Assembly (NCBI GenBank): GCA_025765595.1 | Contig: JAIVFH010000114.1 | Location: forward strand, 1 to 64,000 | DNA from: Obelidium mucronatum | Lineage: Eukaryota > Chytridiomycota > Chytridiomycetes > Chytridiales > Chytriomycetaceae | Direction of reading: 5' to 3' | Length of the DNA stretch: 64,000 nt | In this document: piece by piece, positions 46,289 through 57,272 of the stretch | How the letters are laid out: each line of letters opens with the position of its first letter | Numbering within the stretch: position 1 is the stretch's first letter | The notes under the pieces: generated by a model | The model's input: only the letters and a program-made list of their open reading frames with translations | What the model was told of the DNA's origin: nothing | Databases searched by the model: none | Translations under genes and position numbers: made by a program

Positions 46289-47582
46289 TCAACAATTAGT
46301 CTTATTATTATTATTATCGTCACTCTGAAAACTCCTAGCCACTTCTTCAGTCAGCAACTTGGCAAACTCTGCCAAAGTTTCCCCATCTGATAAATCGATA
46401 GCATCTTTTGGAAGTCGATTCGTTGCATACATTGGTTGATGTGTCAGCCCACCACCAGCACAAGAAGACGCATCCGATACAACCCTCAATCCCAATCCAC
46501 GACAACTCACTTGTCCCTCCGTCTTAGCTACATCATCAACCTTCTCCTCCTGCCGTCTCCTCAACAACTTGAACCTCAAGAATCTCGTCCCACGTGAACA
46601 ACAAACTATCCGTATTCACACTAAACGGATTAAAATCAATCAACCACACTTTCTGATTCCCCTTATTAACATACACATCAAACGTAAAGCAACTATTATC
46701 CGCGAAAAACTTGCCCCAGATTTCCAAATCATAAAACTGCTGAATCCGCGATTCAAGCACACTCCGAGACGCGGCCAGGAACGGGTAGAAATTGAGGTGG
46801 TCTCGCTGACTGATTGCAATCAATCTGTTTTCCTTGACAAAACAACGGAATTCCATGGATGGATGCAGGTCGTACCATTTCCGGAGTACGAGGTCATAGG
46901 ATTCCGCGGTGGTTTCTGATGTGATTGGTTCGGCGGTGCATGCTTCGAATGGACATGTCAAGTCGTGGGTGATGAAGTCGGAGCTTTTCAGGAGGAGGAA
47001 GATTTCGCCGGCGGTTTGGCATTTCAGTGTTTGACCTAGTGCCATCCATGATGCATCCTTCGAAATAAATACAAAAACAAAGGTCTTGTCAATAACAAGT
47101 TTAAAAAAAAAGGCAAAGGAGCGGGGGTAAGACCTTTGGACTGCTCCAATTGAGTTTCGGAAACACTGATCCACCCAACGCTTCAATTTTGATTCGAATC
47201 TCTTCTTGAAACTCTGGAAAGTGAGGAATAGAACCCCAATCGCCATCTGCATCGTCGTCCTCTTCTTCTGCTTCAGATTCCGAGCCATCATCATCATCGT
47301 TTTTTGGGACTTGATAGCTTGGTTGCGGGAGACCATTGCTGCACAAAAAAAAGAGATCCGCCATAAGAAAGAGTGTTGAATTCAAGAGAAATGGGTTGTT
47401 ATAGATGTGACGGTAGCTGACCTGTCCAAGGGTAGAAACACACCGTCTTGGTTCAAGTAGTCCAAGAAGGCTTGCGGGACTGGTATCACCTCTGACGCAA
47501 GTGTGACTTTCTTGAATCTTGGGTACCATGAAGAAAACGAACAGTTCATTACTTGCTGAACTGTTAGAGGAGGGAATGACAT
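46289..47582 (-). CDS. CDC123: CDC123, eIF2 assembly chaperone
   Basis: Exons 47582-47422, 47338-about 47134 and 47057-46289. Characteristic segments: [13 protein letters not shown] near the start; [14 protein letters not shown]; the acidic linker; [77 protein letters not shown]; and [20 protein letters not shown], the ATP-grasp acidic motif. The C-terminal block [13 protein letters not shown] lies one frame over: either an extra base near 46560 or a 25-nt GT...AG mini-intron (GTTCAAG...GGCAG) joins [10 protein letters not shown] to it. CDC123 helps eIF2 gamma and alpha join and is essential in yeast, so a true break is unlikely. Confidence 0.88.
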
Positions 47583-48036
47583 TGGCAGGTTTCCTTGAGA
47601 TCTCTATTTTTTTTTATTTTTTTTTATTTACAATATTTACTGAAGCAGAAGCAAGAGAGAAAAAAGAACCAGTCAAAGATCTAGAATAGAACACGAAATA
47701 GTCAGTAACGCTGTTTGTGTTTTTGAATAGGAGGTGGGACGGGAAGTGCAGGAGCAGAAGAGAGAGATCAGGTTATTTAGGATTTTACTTTCACACAGAG
47801 TCCCGTCCAAAAACTGAACGGATTTCTGTAACTCAATTGACACGCAATGAATGATTATTTAAGCATCTTGTCTCTTTTCAACTGGGGTATATGTGGTGGG
47901 GTGTATCGGAGATCAATTGGAGGGAGAGAGAAACGCACCTTGCTTTTTTTTTTTTTAAGAAAATGGAAAAACGAAGAAAAGAAAGATAGATTTTTATTCT
48001 GGAAGGAAATCACCCGATCATCTGTCGAAAACAACT
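47583..48036. other. intergenic divergent promoter region
   Basis: About 450 bp between the CDC123 start and the start of the next plus-strand gene. T-rich and A-rich stretches only; no repeat or RNA gene seen. Confidence 0.5.
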
Positions 48037-51022
48037 ATGGACCCTCGCAAAGGATACAGCGATATATTCGTACGTCCCTCTTCTTCCTTCCTTTTTTCAA
48101 CAACCCAACTTAAACACATTACCAAAACCAAAAAAATCCCAGGGCGTCCAAGTCGTTGCGATCCCACCAATCCCCCGCCCACACCGCAAAGACCTCCTCG
48201 AACCCTACGATGCCATCATGCAACACCACCAAAAGAAAAAGAAACGCCTCGCACAGGAGTTTATCCGTGGCCTCAAAGTCTCTACCCCAGACACTCAGAT
48301 TGTCTATCCATCCGCCCATGAACGCGTCGTTTTCCTCGTCCAATCATGTCACGCATACCACTCGACCCCATATGAGACGCTACGAAAACTCTATTGCTGC
48401 TGCGATCGATGTTCCAGTTTATTGCCGATACCCGGATTCCATTACTGTTCACCCCCCACCGAGATTACCGCCGTGTTACGAAGCCCACTTGAAAGATATC
48501 CAAAAATTCAAAAAAGCACTTGAAGAAGAAGAAGAGGAAAACGAGGAGGAAGTCTACGGAAACATTGCAGCGCCCGTCAGCAACGGAACACCAACAGCAA
48601 CAACAACAACAACAACAAGACCAAATCAACACCCTCAACCTCAAATTCGACACCCACGTGACAGAGAAATTCACATCCTGGCCCTACCACATGGGCGAAC
48701 CCGCCATCCTCAACATCTTCCACAAACCCAACGTCCACCTCCCCACAAACACGCAACTATCAAAAGCCGTCAAGGAACAAAAGGAATACGTTCAAATTGT
48801 TCCAGACGAAATACCCAACCACAAAATCCACAAGACAACTTGGCTTCGCGATGTCACAAGGAATGGCGGGTCCAATACGTATGTGAAACGAAAGAATGAG
48901 TTGGGTGTGGATTCGAATGCACTTGGTGGTGCGGTTGGGCAGATTATGGATTCAGTTGATACGGACCTGAATGGGATGTTGATGCCGTTTCTGAAGGCTG
49001 CTGCTGCGGCCAGTGGTGCCGCCACTGGTGTGAAAATGAAGGGGTCCGAGAGAAACGTGCCGTACATGTTGGATGTTTGGCAACGAGTCGAAGGGATAAA
49101 TTTAGAAGCGATTCTTGGCCCCTTTCCCTGGCGGCGGCAGTCATGGCAATGGCAAAAAACGATCAAACAAGATCCCACCAATCACAACTCCATCTACTAC
49201 CTACCACCACTACTACTACCACAACGAGTCCTACCAAAAATCCCGCAGACTAGTACTACCACAGAATCAAACAGGGCCGCCACAACAACCGTGGAATTAA
49301 ACACAACCCGCATCCACCGATTTAAAACCACCCACACAACAGTCAGATGATGTAAAAGCTGCCACTCAAGAAACCAACATCTTCATCGTCATCTAAAAAG
49401 ACGCTATCAAGCTCCACACTTGCGCTGCTCAAAAAACTTACCATCGATGCCAAAAACGCGGCTGCCATCGCGGCATATGGGTCCGAACAAGCCCTCACCG
49501 CTGAAGACGTGGATAAACTGATGCGTCAAGTCCTGACTGGCGGTGGAGAGTCCTGGAAGCAATAATGCTGCTGCTGCTGCGACAGTATCTGTACTCGGAG
49601 TCGGGGGTAGCGCCAGCGGAAAAGTATCCGATGTTCCAAGAGAAAGGAAACGAAAATACAGGCTGAAAGCAAGCGGCGGGTTTGTATTGGATACCTTGGA
49701 AGGCACAGAAGAGAATTTCGAGTTGGTGTTACCGTTGCCAGATGAAATGCCATTGGATCCAGAGGATGCCATCACGGGCGGCGGTGGCGGTGGTGGTGGC
49801 GGTGGTGGTGGCGCTTACAACAAAAGTGCATCTAGCTTTAAAGAGTCCACGAATCCAGAGTCAAGAGAAAAACGTGGTGCTGCTGGGGCTAAAGTAAATA
49901 TAGCCTTTTCTCATTCTTTTTTTATCTTTTCTTTCGTTCTGGTCTTTGATATTCTCCTCCTCCCCTCCCTCCCTTTTTTATAGAGACTTGCAGAACAATT
50001 GGAAGCAAATCATACAAAAATTGTGTTGCAAGTGTTTCCACTGCCCGAGCTGTCAACTGCTAAAAACCCACCCCCTGAAAACGCCATCAACCTATCAAGA
50101 CTAATAACCCTAAGTAAAAAACTGATATAATGGGCGATGATGCAGTTATCTAAATAACAATATTGAACAAAAATTTAGTCAATCGCCACAAAACCAGAGA
50201 ATCGACAATAGTCAGCTACAACACCACCACCGCCAACCCCAACAACAACACATCAAACACACCAGCACCACCACCAGAACAAATAAAAATCCAAGACATG
50301 TCCGACTTCCTCATGACCCCCTACACCAACCTCGACCGCCTCCCCGACCCCAACACCCCCGCCTACTCCTGTCCTCTACCAAACCGCGCTCTGCTGCCTC
50401 CTCAGTCAAGAAAGCTGGGACCTCCGTTTCGAAGCCGCGCGGCATCCTAATCCTCCTCAACGACTTCAAATCCTTACCACGTTGGGAAGCCATTTCCTTC
50501 AAGACAATCTTGCATGAAGCCATTGCGACAGGGAACTCAGATGAAGGCTTCCTAGCGGGTGTTTGTCTATGTAACCTTGGGATCGTGGATTCCAAGACTG
50601 TGAGGAGGGTGAAGCAAGGGTTGGGGGATTTCCAGCGCGCGAAACGCAAGGTTGCGATGGAGTGTTTAGGGAATTTGGATATGAAGCATGCGAATGGAGT
50701 TATGGATATGTTGATTGCGGAGAGTAGTAATACGAGTTGGAGGGTTCGGTTGGATGTGATTGAGTTGATGAGGGTGTGGATGCAGAGGATTGATCCGGAG
50801 GAGTATGTTTGTCGGCAGTTGGATGCGGCTGCAGCTGCTGGAGGGGGAGGGGATGTGGCTAGGTCTGTGGATGCTATTAATGCAATGTCGAATCAGATTC
50901 ATGCTGAGATGGAAGCGACGGATGAGGAGGAGGAGGAGGAGGATGGGAATGAGAGTCGGCAGGGAAGTAGTGGAAAGCTTGTAGATTCGTCAACAGACAG
51001 ACTCGCTACTCCTGCCATTTAA
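48037..51022 (+). CDS. large unknown protein with HEAT-like C-terminus, frame corrections needed
   Basis: Exon 1, 48037-48069 (MDPRKGYSDIF), joins in phase 0 across a GTACGT...CCCAG intron to 48143 onward (GVQVVAIPPIPRPHRK). Then a charged region, a Glu run and Gln run (48520-48620), a globular block (FTSWPYHMGEPAILNIFHKP ... TTWLRDVTRNGGSNTYV), low complexity including 12 consecutive Gly codons (49777-49815), and at 50380-51022 a helical array (LRFEAARHL, AISFKTILHEAI, VAMECLGNLDMKHA, WRVRLDVIELMRVW) that looks like HEAT or armadillo repeats, ending in an acidic tail. Frame changes near 48370, 48560, 49160-49400, 49560, 50100-50380. Single gene or two is not certain. Not firmly assigned to a family. 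Confidence 0.45.
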
Positions 51023-51034
51023 GACATCCTACTT

Positions 51035-52662
51035 TTGAAGGGAGTGTCAACAGGGCAGACATACGACATGAACAACGAACTATATTGCCACGGTATCTCA
51101 AATTCAGTTGCTGGTCTTTTTGGGGTCCCTCAAAACTATCTCGTGTATTCAAACTCATTGCTCGTTATGCGTTGTGGCGGGGACTCACGTATCGCAGGAG
51201 GACTCTTGACGTTAGGAACACTAGCTCTATGGATCGCTGGTGGAGATATCATTCGCTACGTCCCCACCGTTCTCGTTGGATGTCTGATTTTCCATCTCGG
51301 TATTGATCCTCCTGCTGGAATCCGTGGTCGACACGCTGCATATGCCAATCACGCGTCTCGAGTACTTGACGGTCATTAGTATCGTAATTGTCATGGGCGT
51401 GCTCGGGTTCACTGAGGGGATCCTGCTTGGAATCTGTCTAGCGCTGTTGTTTTTCGTTGTTGAATATTCAAAAGAGAGTGTGATTTTGGAAACGTTTGAT
51501 GGAAGTGCATCGATTGTTCGACGGTCCATTGACGTTCAAGAGTATTTGGAGGGACTGCGGAATAGTGTTCATGGAATCAAGGTGTATGGGTTTTTGTTTT
51601 TTGGTGTCATTTCCCAGATTGAAACGCATTTGGAGAATGTTATTGGGGAGGGTGGGGTTCGGTTTGTTATTTTGGATTGTTCCTTGGTGAAGGGGATTGA
51701 TGTGAGTGTGTGTGTGTGTGTGACTTTGCTTTCTTTTCAAAACTCATTTATTTTTTTCTTTCTGCCCGACTGCCTTAGTTCTCTGCACTCCAAGGATTCC
51801 AACGGCTAAAAGAAATGGCGAACGGCTATGGAATTCGGTTAATCTTTAGCGAAACTGGGAAACTGAGAGATATACTGGCAAAGGCGGGAATCTTTGCCAC
51901 AAACAACGCAGATAGCAGCGACCTAGACTCTTCACTCCCTATTCTAGAGTTTGAGTCTACCCAAACTGCCTTGGAATACTGCGAAAACTTGGTGTTACAG
52001 CAAAGCCCGTTGATCAGGGCTGTTGCCGCAAATCATCATCACGGCCGACGAAAAACATCAACACAAATGACTTATTCATCTTCATCATCACCAAGCGGGA
52101 ACCGAGGAGATGCTACTATTCTCGTTGACATCTTCAAGTCACATATCCCTCCCATGAGCAGTAGTACGAAACGGGACATTTTCTTACACCATGTGATTAA
52201 GCGGTACTTTTCACTTGTCATGTATCCTCGAGGAGCGTCCGTGTGGGACATTGGGGATCCTTCCGAGTTTTTGATTGTTGTGGAAAGGGGGAGTTTTATG
52301 AGTAGTGGTAGTAGTTCTGTTGCTGGGAGTCATATTGAATCAGGATATAGGGAGAAGGATGCTCGATCGTATTTGCCGGGAAGCATGGTTTGTTTTCCTT
52401 TTTTTTTTTCTTTTTTTTTTTTTTTTTGCTTTTCTGTGGAGTTTTTTTTATACTTTTGTCTCACGCCAAAAAAACAAATATAAAACAGGTTGGAGAAGTT
52501 GAGTTATTTGCTGCATCACAGCATTCAACGCATTTGATGGCCACAATAGACCAATCAACGGCATGGAAGATGAAGAGGTCGGATTTCCAAACTCTGTGTC
52601 AAGATTACCCTGAATTTAGTGTTCCGTTCATTCAAATTTGTTTGAAATATTCCAAGAAATAA
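51035..52662 (+). CDS. SulP-type anion transporter with STAS and cNMP domains, N-terminal half absent
   Basis: Exons 51035-51701, 51779-52387, 52489-52662. The first part reads the last SulP core helices: ELYCHGISNSVAGLFGVPQN (the conserved glycine-rich re-entrant region), then hydrophobic helices ending LGFTEGILLGICLALLFFVV. A STAS domain follows (VRFVILDCSLVKGID joined across a GTGAGT intron to FSALQGFQRLKEMA), then a cyclic-nucleotide-binding-like fold (YPRGASVWDIGDPSEFLIVVERGSF, GEVELFA). The order SulP-STAS-cNMP is that of fungal vacuolar transporters such as yeast YGR125W. Transmembrane helices 1-8 and a start codon are missing: the previous gene stops at 51022. One extra base near 51308 (GATCCTCCTG) splits the frame. 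Confidence 0.8.
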
Positions 52663-52886
52663 AAAAAAAACATAATTGATTCATACTTGCTGTTACGCAG
52701 TCCTGAACTGGACTTTGCGCATAAAAAGAATACGCAAAAAATGGAGATCAATAAGTGCGTTAACCAATCACATCGCAGCAACCACCCAACAGCTGTAATT
52801 AGCTGTCAGTTACATATATAACATCGTAACAATCATGCTATTTATTCTTATTATTTAAATGTTTAACAAGGAAACCATCACTCAAG

Positions 52887-53173
52887 ATGGATCGCGAGGC
52901 TCCACAACCACAAGAGCCAGCTGCCCCGCTCATTTTCGACACCCATGTCGCCTTCCGTGTTGTTGAATTTACAACACAGACTTTGTAATCTTCTCCAGCT
53001 CGCTTGACGATTTTATCAGCAAACTCTTCACAGCTGCCCGTCCATATCTCAAGAAGAAAGCCCTTGTCGACACTTCAACAACACCTTATACATATTCTTG
53101 GGACGGACGTGGCGAAAATATTGAGTTGACAATGCTTGGAGACTATCTTCAGTTTCACGACACCATTGGTTAG
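52887..53173 (+). pseudogene. fragment, possible effector-type N-terminus
   Basis: MDREAPQPQEPAAP starts at 52887; after 33 residues the frame shifts to a second one reading SLDDFISKLFTAARPYLKK and TYSWDGRGENIELTMLG, ending at 53173. The DDF-I-x-x-hydrophobic pattern recalls the N-terminal region of the Crinkler-like gene that follows at 53504, but similarity is weak. It ends head-on against the minus-strand frame at 53170. Probably a relic. Confidence 0.3.
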
Positions 53174-53466
53174 AAAAAGTTCAGCCGCTTGTCAGGAGTT
53201 AACTTCCTGTATACTGTTTCAGCAGAGATTCGGCCAAGGACACCTGTAGCTTCGTACGTGTCGATCCAGGTCTTGACTGTTGACTTGGACTTTGAGAACA
53301 TCCGTGCCAATCGTGCAGGCTTCAATCCCATGAAGTAGTACATGTAAAGGCATTTACATCCACTGATCCATGGGGGTTTTCGACAACACCTCTTATGTCC
53401 ATTGGGTTGCAGCGCAGTTTTTTTATTTGGCGGAAATCCAATTTCGAAAAAAACAGCCAGTATCAA
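53170..53466 (-). CDS. helix-turn-helix protein, transposase N-terminus-like
   Basis: A 98-codon frame with MGLKPARLARMFSKSKSTVK followed by TWIDTYEATG: the layout of a homeodomain-like helix-turn-helix (recognition helix SKSTVKTW), as at the N-terminus of IS630/Tc1 and pogo-type transposases. No DDE catalytic part follows. It ends overlapping the fragment at 53173 and starts near the promoter of the Crinkler-like gene. A stand-alone remnant is the simplest reading. Confidence 0.4.
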   Translation of the reverse strand: MILAVFFEIGFPPNKKTALQPNGHKRCCRKPPWISGCKCLYMYYFMGLKPARLARMFSKSKSTVKTWIDTYEATGVLGRISAETVYRKLTPDKRLNFF

Positions 53467-53503
53467 TTCTCAACAAAAACTTTTTTCTCATTTTTCACAC
53501 GAA

Positions 53504-55163
53504 ATGAACGAAGCCATGTTTGTCCGGCACAAACACAACCAACCCATCAAAATCGAAATAGAAACTTTTCAAGAGCGAAAGCGTCAAAGACCGCTGCTTG
53601 ATGTCGATGATTTCATTGAGGCTGTCAAGAAAGCTCTTCCATTCCATCTGGGTATTTTTGATGCTAACCAGCTCACCCTCCATACCGGCGTTGAAACCCC
53701 CTCACTTGCGCCAGAGCTTCTCCTTTCGACTCTTACTACTGGATTCACAGCAAAGACGGCTCTTGTTATCAAGGCGGTGAGTGAGTGTGGTTGAGTCTGG
53801 ACATGAACACTAAATCTTTTTTTTTTTTCAAAAGCCCCAAACCACAAACTTGAAGTTTTCTGACTTGCTTCACACGGTGCCAACTTCATGCACGAAATAC
53901 AGGTACACACGCACATCAACAAGCCCAAAGGACTCTGTACCAACCTACCCTCGAGCCGCAAAAGAGTTTACCGTCTGGGAAACATTTGAAAAACAAGTAC
54001 ACGAGTTTTCCGAATCCCAAATCTCACCGTATATGTTGATGCCTTCCAATTTCAGAGATGGACATGCTGAAGTGATGCAGATGGCCAAAGAAGCTTCTTG
54101 TGAGCGTGATATCGAGTCTTCTTTAGAACTCTCTACATTTGAATTTTTGAAGGACCTTGTTGGAATGATGATGGGTGTTGGGTCTGCTTTTCGGAGAGGG
54201 ATGGGGGACGTCACCATTGTACTGCAGCCTGATTACCTTTGGAAGGTTTTTGAGGAGAGTAATGGGTGTGGTATTTATGGACAAGTGTGTCTGCCAATTG
54301 AAGTCAAGCGATTCTGGTTGTTTCCAGAAAACATCAATTTGGCAAGCCAGTATCACTTGGATTACGAGGAATCGCAAAAGAAGGCAGCAGGAGGAAACGA
54401 CTCAAACGAGGCGTTATCTGCTACCATCCTGGCCGTTAACCAAATGTTTGCGTATTCATTGTTTAATAACTGCCGTTACGCTGCCTTGACGACTCAACAC
54501 GAGGTTCACTTTTTCAAACGTTCCGATACAACTGGTGCTGTTGAAATATCTGATCCAATTCCGCTTCGCGGGATTTACTACGAAACGAACCATTTATCGT
54601 TCTTTACTTGCTGGTTATTCTTGTTGTGGAATGCTCGCGAGAATGGAATCTACACACAACCTGTATGCATCACGCCTCTGAAACCAATCAACACACCAAT
54701 TCAAAACCTGTATGACTTCCGTGAAATCAAAGCCGATCAAATTCACTTTGCGCTGGATTTAAAGATTGGGAAAGGTGCTGTTGGCACGGTTGTATCTGGC
54801 AACTTGATGAATGCATCCGGTTTAAAATTCAAATTGTATGATGTGTATCACGACCCAAACTATATTCGCATCAGTGCGAATGAAGTTGCAACGTACAAGT
54901 TGTTGGAGGGTTTGCAGGGGACAGTGATTCCAAAATTCTACGGCTACTTCAACTATCACGGGATTCTTATTATTGCATTGGAAGACTGTGGTCACCCACT
55001 TACAGTGGAAGAGTATCCCTTGTTTGAATCAAGAGTCAATTCTTGTGTTGCAGAGTTGTTGACGTTTGGTGTCAAGCATCAAGATTTGGAGGATCGTGAC
55101 AACATGTATCCAAACATCTTGAAGTTTGGGGATGATATTCGAATCATTGATTTTCATTTGTAG
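53504..55163 (+). CDS. Crinkler-like protein with kinase-type C-terminal domain
   Basis: Two exons, 53504-53776 and 53835-55163 (intron GTGAGT...AAAAG, 58 bp), give 533 residues with no frame problem. Residues 1-90 form a ubiquitin-like/CRN-type header (DDFIEAVKKALPFHLG, LTLHTGVETPSLAPE, GFTAKTALVIKAP). Residues about 110-390 contain the conserved block around NQMFAYSLFNNCRYAALTTQHEVHFFKR seen upstream of kinase domains in chytrid and glomeromycete proteins. The C-terminus is a reduced protein kinase: glycine loop GKGAVGTVVSG, hinge-like LIIALEDCGHPLT, catalytic-type HQDLEDRDN, and DFH in place of DFG. No signal peptide is visible. Crinklers act in nuclei, of hosts or of competitors. Assignment is from architecture and motifs. 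Confidence 0.72.
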
Positions 55164-55286
55164 TTACTATAGTCGTTTTATCTGGATTATTGTGTTTGGT
55201 TTTTTGAAGACAAATGCGAATAATAATGGCTGTGCCTGTCAATTTGGAATAAATACTGATTGACAATTTGTATATTTTCCGACGTG

Positions 55287-57215
55287 ATGATCAACTCTGA
55301 TGAACCAAGTCCCCCAGAGCTGCCGCGATACTATAAAATGGCTGAAACGGGTCCAGATTTACTGAGGAAAGTCCTGGAAAAGAATGGTTTGGTTGTCTTG
55401 GATTTTGCAAAGCCTTTCTTAACTTTGTCAAACAGGCTGGCTTCCTTACGTTGAGGGTGAAAGTCCGTATTGGAATCTGTCGTGGAAAGGTAAAATCAAA
55501 GAGAATATGCGTGTTCGGGCTGACGCTTTGATCCAAGGATCACGATACACTCAGGCAGAATATGAAACTTGTAAATCGTTCCAACGACTGAATCACTTTC
55601 CCAAAACTGCTGTCATAACGCGAAAGGTATCAAAGCTTTCGAAAATGGCTGCTTAAATTGGAATGTTTCTGAAAGAAAAACAACGGTGCAACCATTATGG
55701 TCAACAGGACTGCTTGTTCAGGACTTTGAAAACTATGAAAGGAATCTATGGGAGCATATACAACTTTTTCCCGCAGTCATTCTCTCTTCCGAACGATTAT
55801 ATTCGCTTTGTTCGTGTATACGCTGAGGAGGATGAGAAGGGATTGCGGGTAAATGATTATTCTTCAGAACATGTGACAGCTGCCATAACTTTTAAAACAA
55901 TGACCAACAGTCAACTTGGATCTGCAAGCCTGCGGATTTGAGTCGGGGGCGAAAAATATTTGTATTCAAGAATTTGCAAGATCTTTCATATGACTGCAAG
56001 TTGGTTACATCCATGTTGACGTCACCCAACTCACATATATAATCCACAGTGCTGTACTTCAACGATACGTTCCAAATCCTATGCTTATCTCGGGATATAA
56101 ATATGATTTGCGATGGTAAAATGTGTATCTTTGCTTTAAACAACCTCATACTTTTGAACCAAACAGTTATGTGTGCGTACGATCATTTTATCCGCTGAAT
56201 ATCTACCTGTATAATGAAGGATTGACACGCTTTGCGACCGTAAGTTTGATTGTTGATGGCGTTCATAAAAGCATTGAACAAAAAATACCACAGGTTCCCT
56301 ACAACATGGATGACCTATCGAATCGATACTCCCATCTGACAAACACATCCATTAATAAACACAGTCCAACGCTACATGAAGAGAAAGACAGCGTCGGACC
56401 TGGCTGCAAGTGGAATTTATCGCGACTTCGAGATTACTTCACAAGCCAAAGTCTATCCTTTTCAACCCTGTGGGATCAAATCAAAGGCATCATTATTTTG
56501 ACCTTATTACCAGTCGCTGCGGAAGCCAAATCACCCTATGGAAGGCTGTTTTGAGCTGTATGGGTTTGATATAATTGTGGATAGTCAATTGAAGCCGTGG
56601 CTGTTGGAGGTGAACTTGAGTCCCGCTTTGAGCGTTGATTCGGAAGTCGATATTGCAGTCAAGTCGGTAAGTATGGGATAGAGGGTGTGGGTGTTTTACA
56701 AGTGGCTAAATCGCGTTCTTCAATTGAAGCCCCTCTTGGCGGATGTCGTGGAGCTTAGCGGTATCAGCCACAAAGATGCCCAGGCAGCCCAAGACTATAT
56801 GGTTAATTTTTTTCGACCCATTATTGTTTTCCCCATTCCCTCAAGAAATGACATCATCTAATAATTACAGAATGACCAGCATTTCATGAAAACAGAGCCT
56901 CGATTATACAAACGCCGAGGTGATTTCTCGCAAACATGTTCCAGAGTTATTTTTTGTTTACTGACGACTATCTATAGCATCAAGTGCTTCACTTTCACAA
57001 CCGCAGCCTGCTCGAAAGACATCCCAACCAACCTTATACCCAGATCAAGTCGGTGGATTCGAAAAAATATTTCCATTCAATGACATGACTGCAAAATCCG
57101 GCGATTTTCAGATAGGAAAAGTACGTTTTATTTCTCGTTCTCCATTGAAGATTGACCCATCTCGTTACAGCCACATATGAAGAGTATAATTCAGGAAGTG
57201 AAACGAAGTTTTTGA
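55287..57215 (+). CDS. tubulin tyrosine ligase-like protein, TTLL2-type
   Basis: Exons with good splice sites: 55287-55386, 55436-55626, 55708-55848, 55911-55999, 56050-56115, 56167-56239, 56294-56666, 56730-56801, 56871 on, last exon ending at 57215. Motifs in order: [57 protein letters not shown] (ATP-grasp); [70 protein letters not shown] then VNLSPAL. This is the TTLL polyglutamylase/glycylase set and runs closest to TTLL2. These enzymes modify axonemal tubulin. Exon 7 is 373 nt and carries exactly one extra base (CCC near 56541); a second correction is needed near 57050 before [13 protein letters not shown]. Confidence 0.85.
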
Positions 57216-57272
57216 CTGATATGATAGAATCAATCAAAAATATTACTTGTTTTAAGTGCTCCTAATATTAGT

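Noticed and set aside
33254..57215. Programmed ribosomal +1 frameshifting as a general mechanism
   Set aside because: The shifts do not share a slippery sequence or sit at stop codons, several are in plain homopolymers or 4-bp duplications, and three neighbouring genes need none. Kept only as an alternative to base error.
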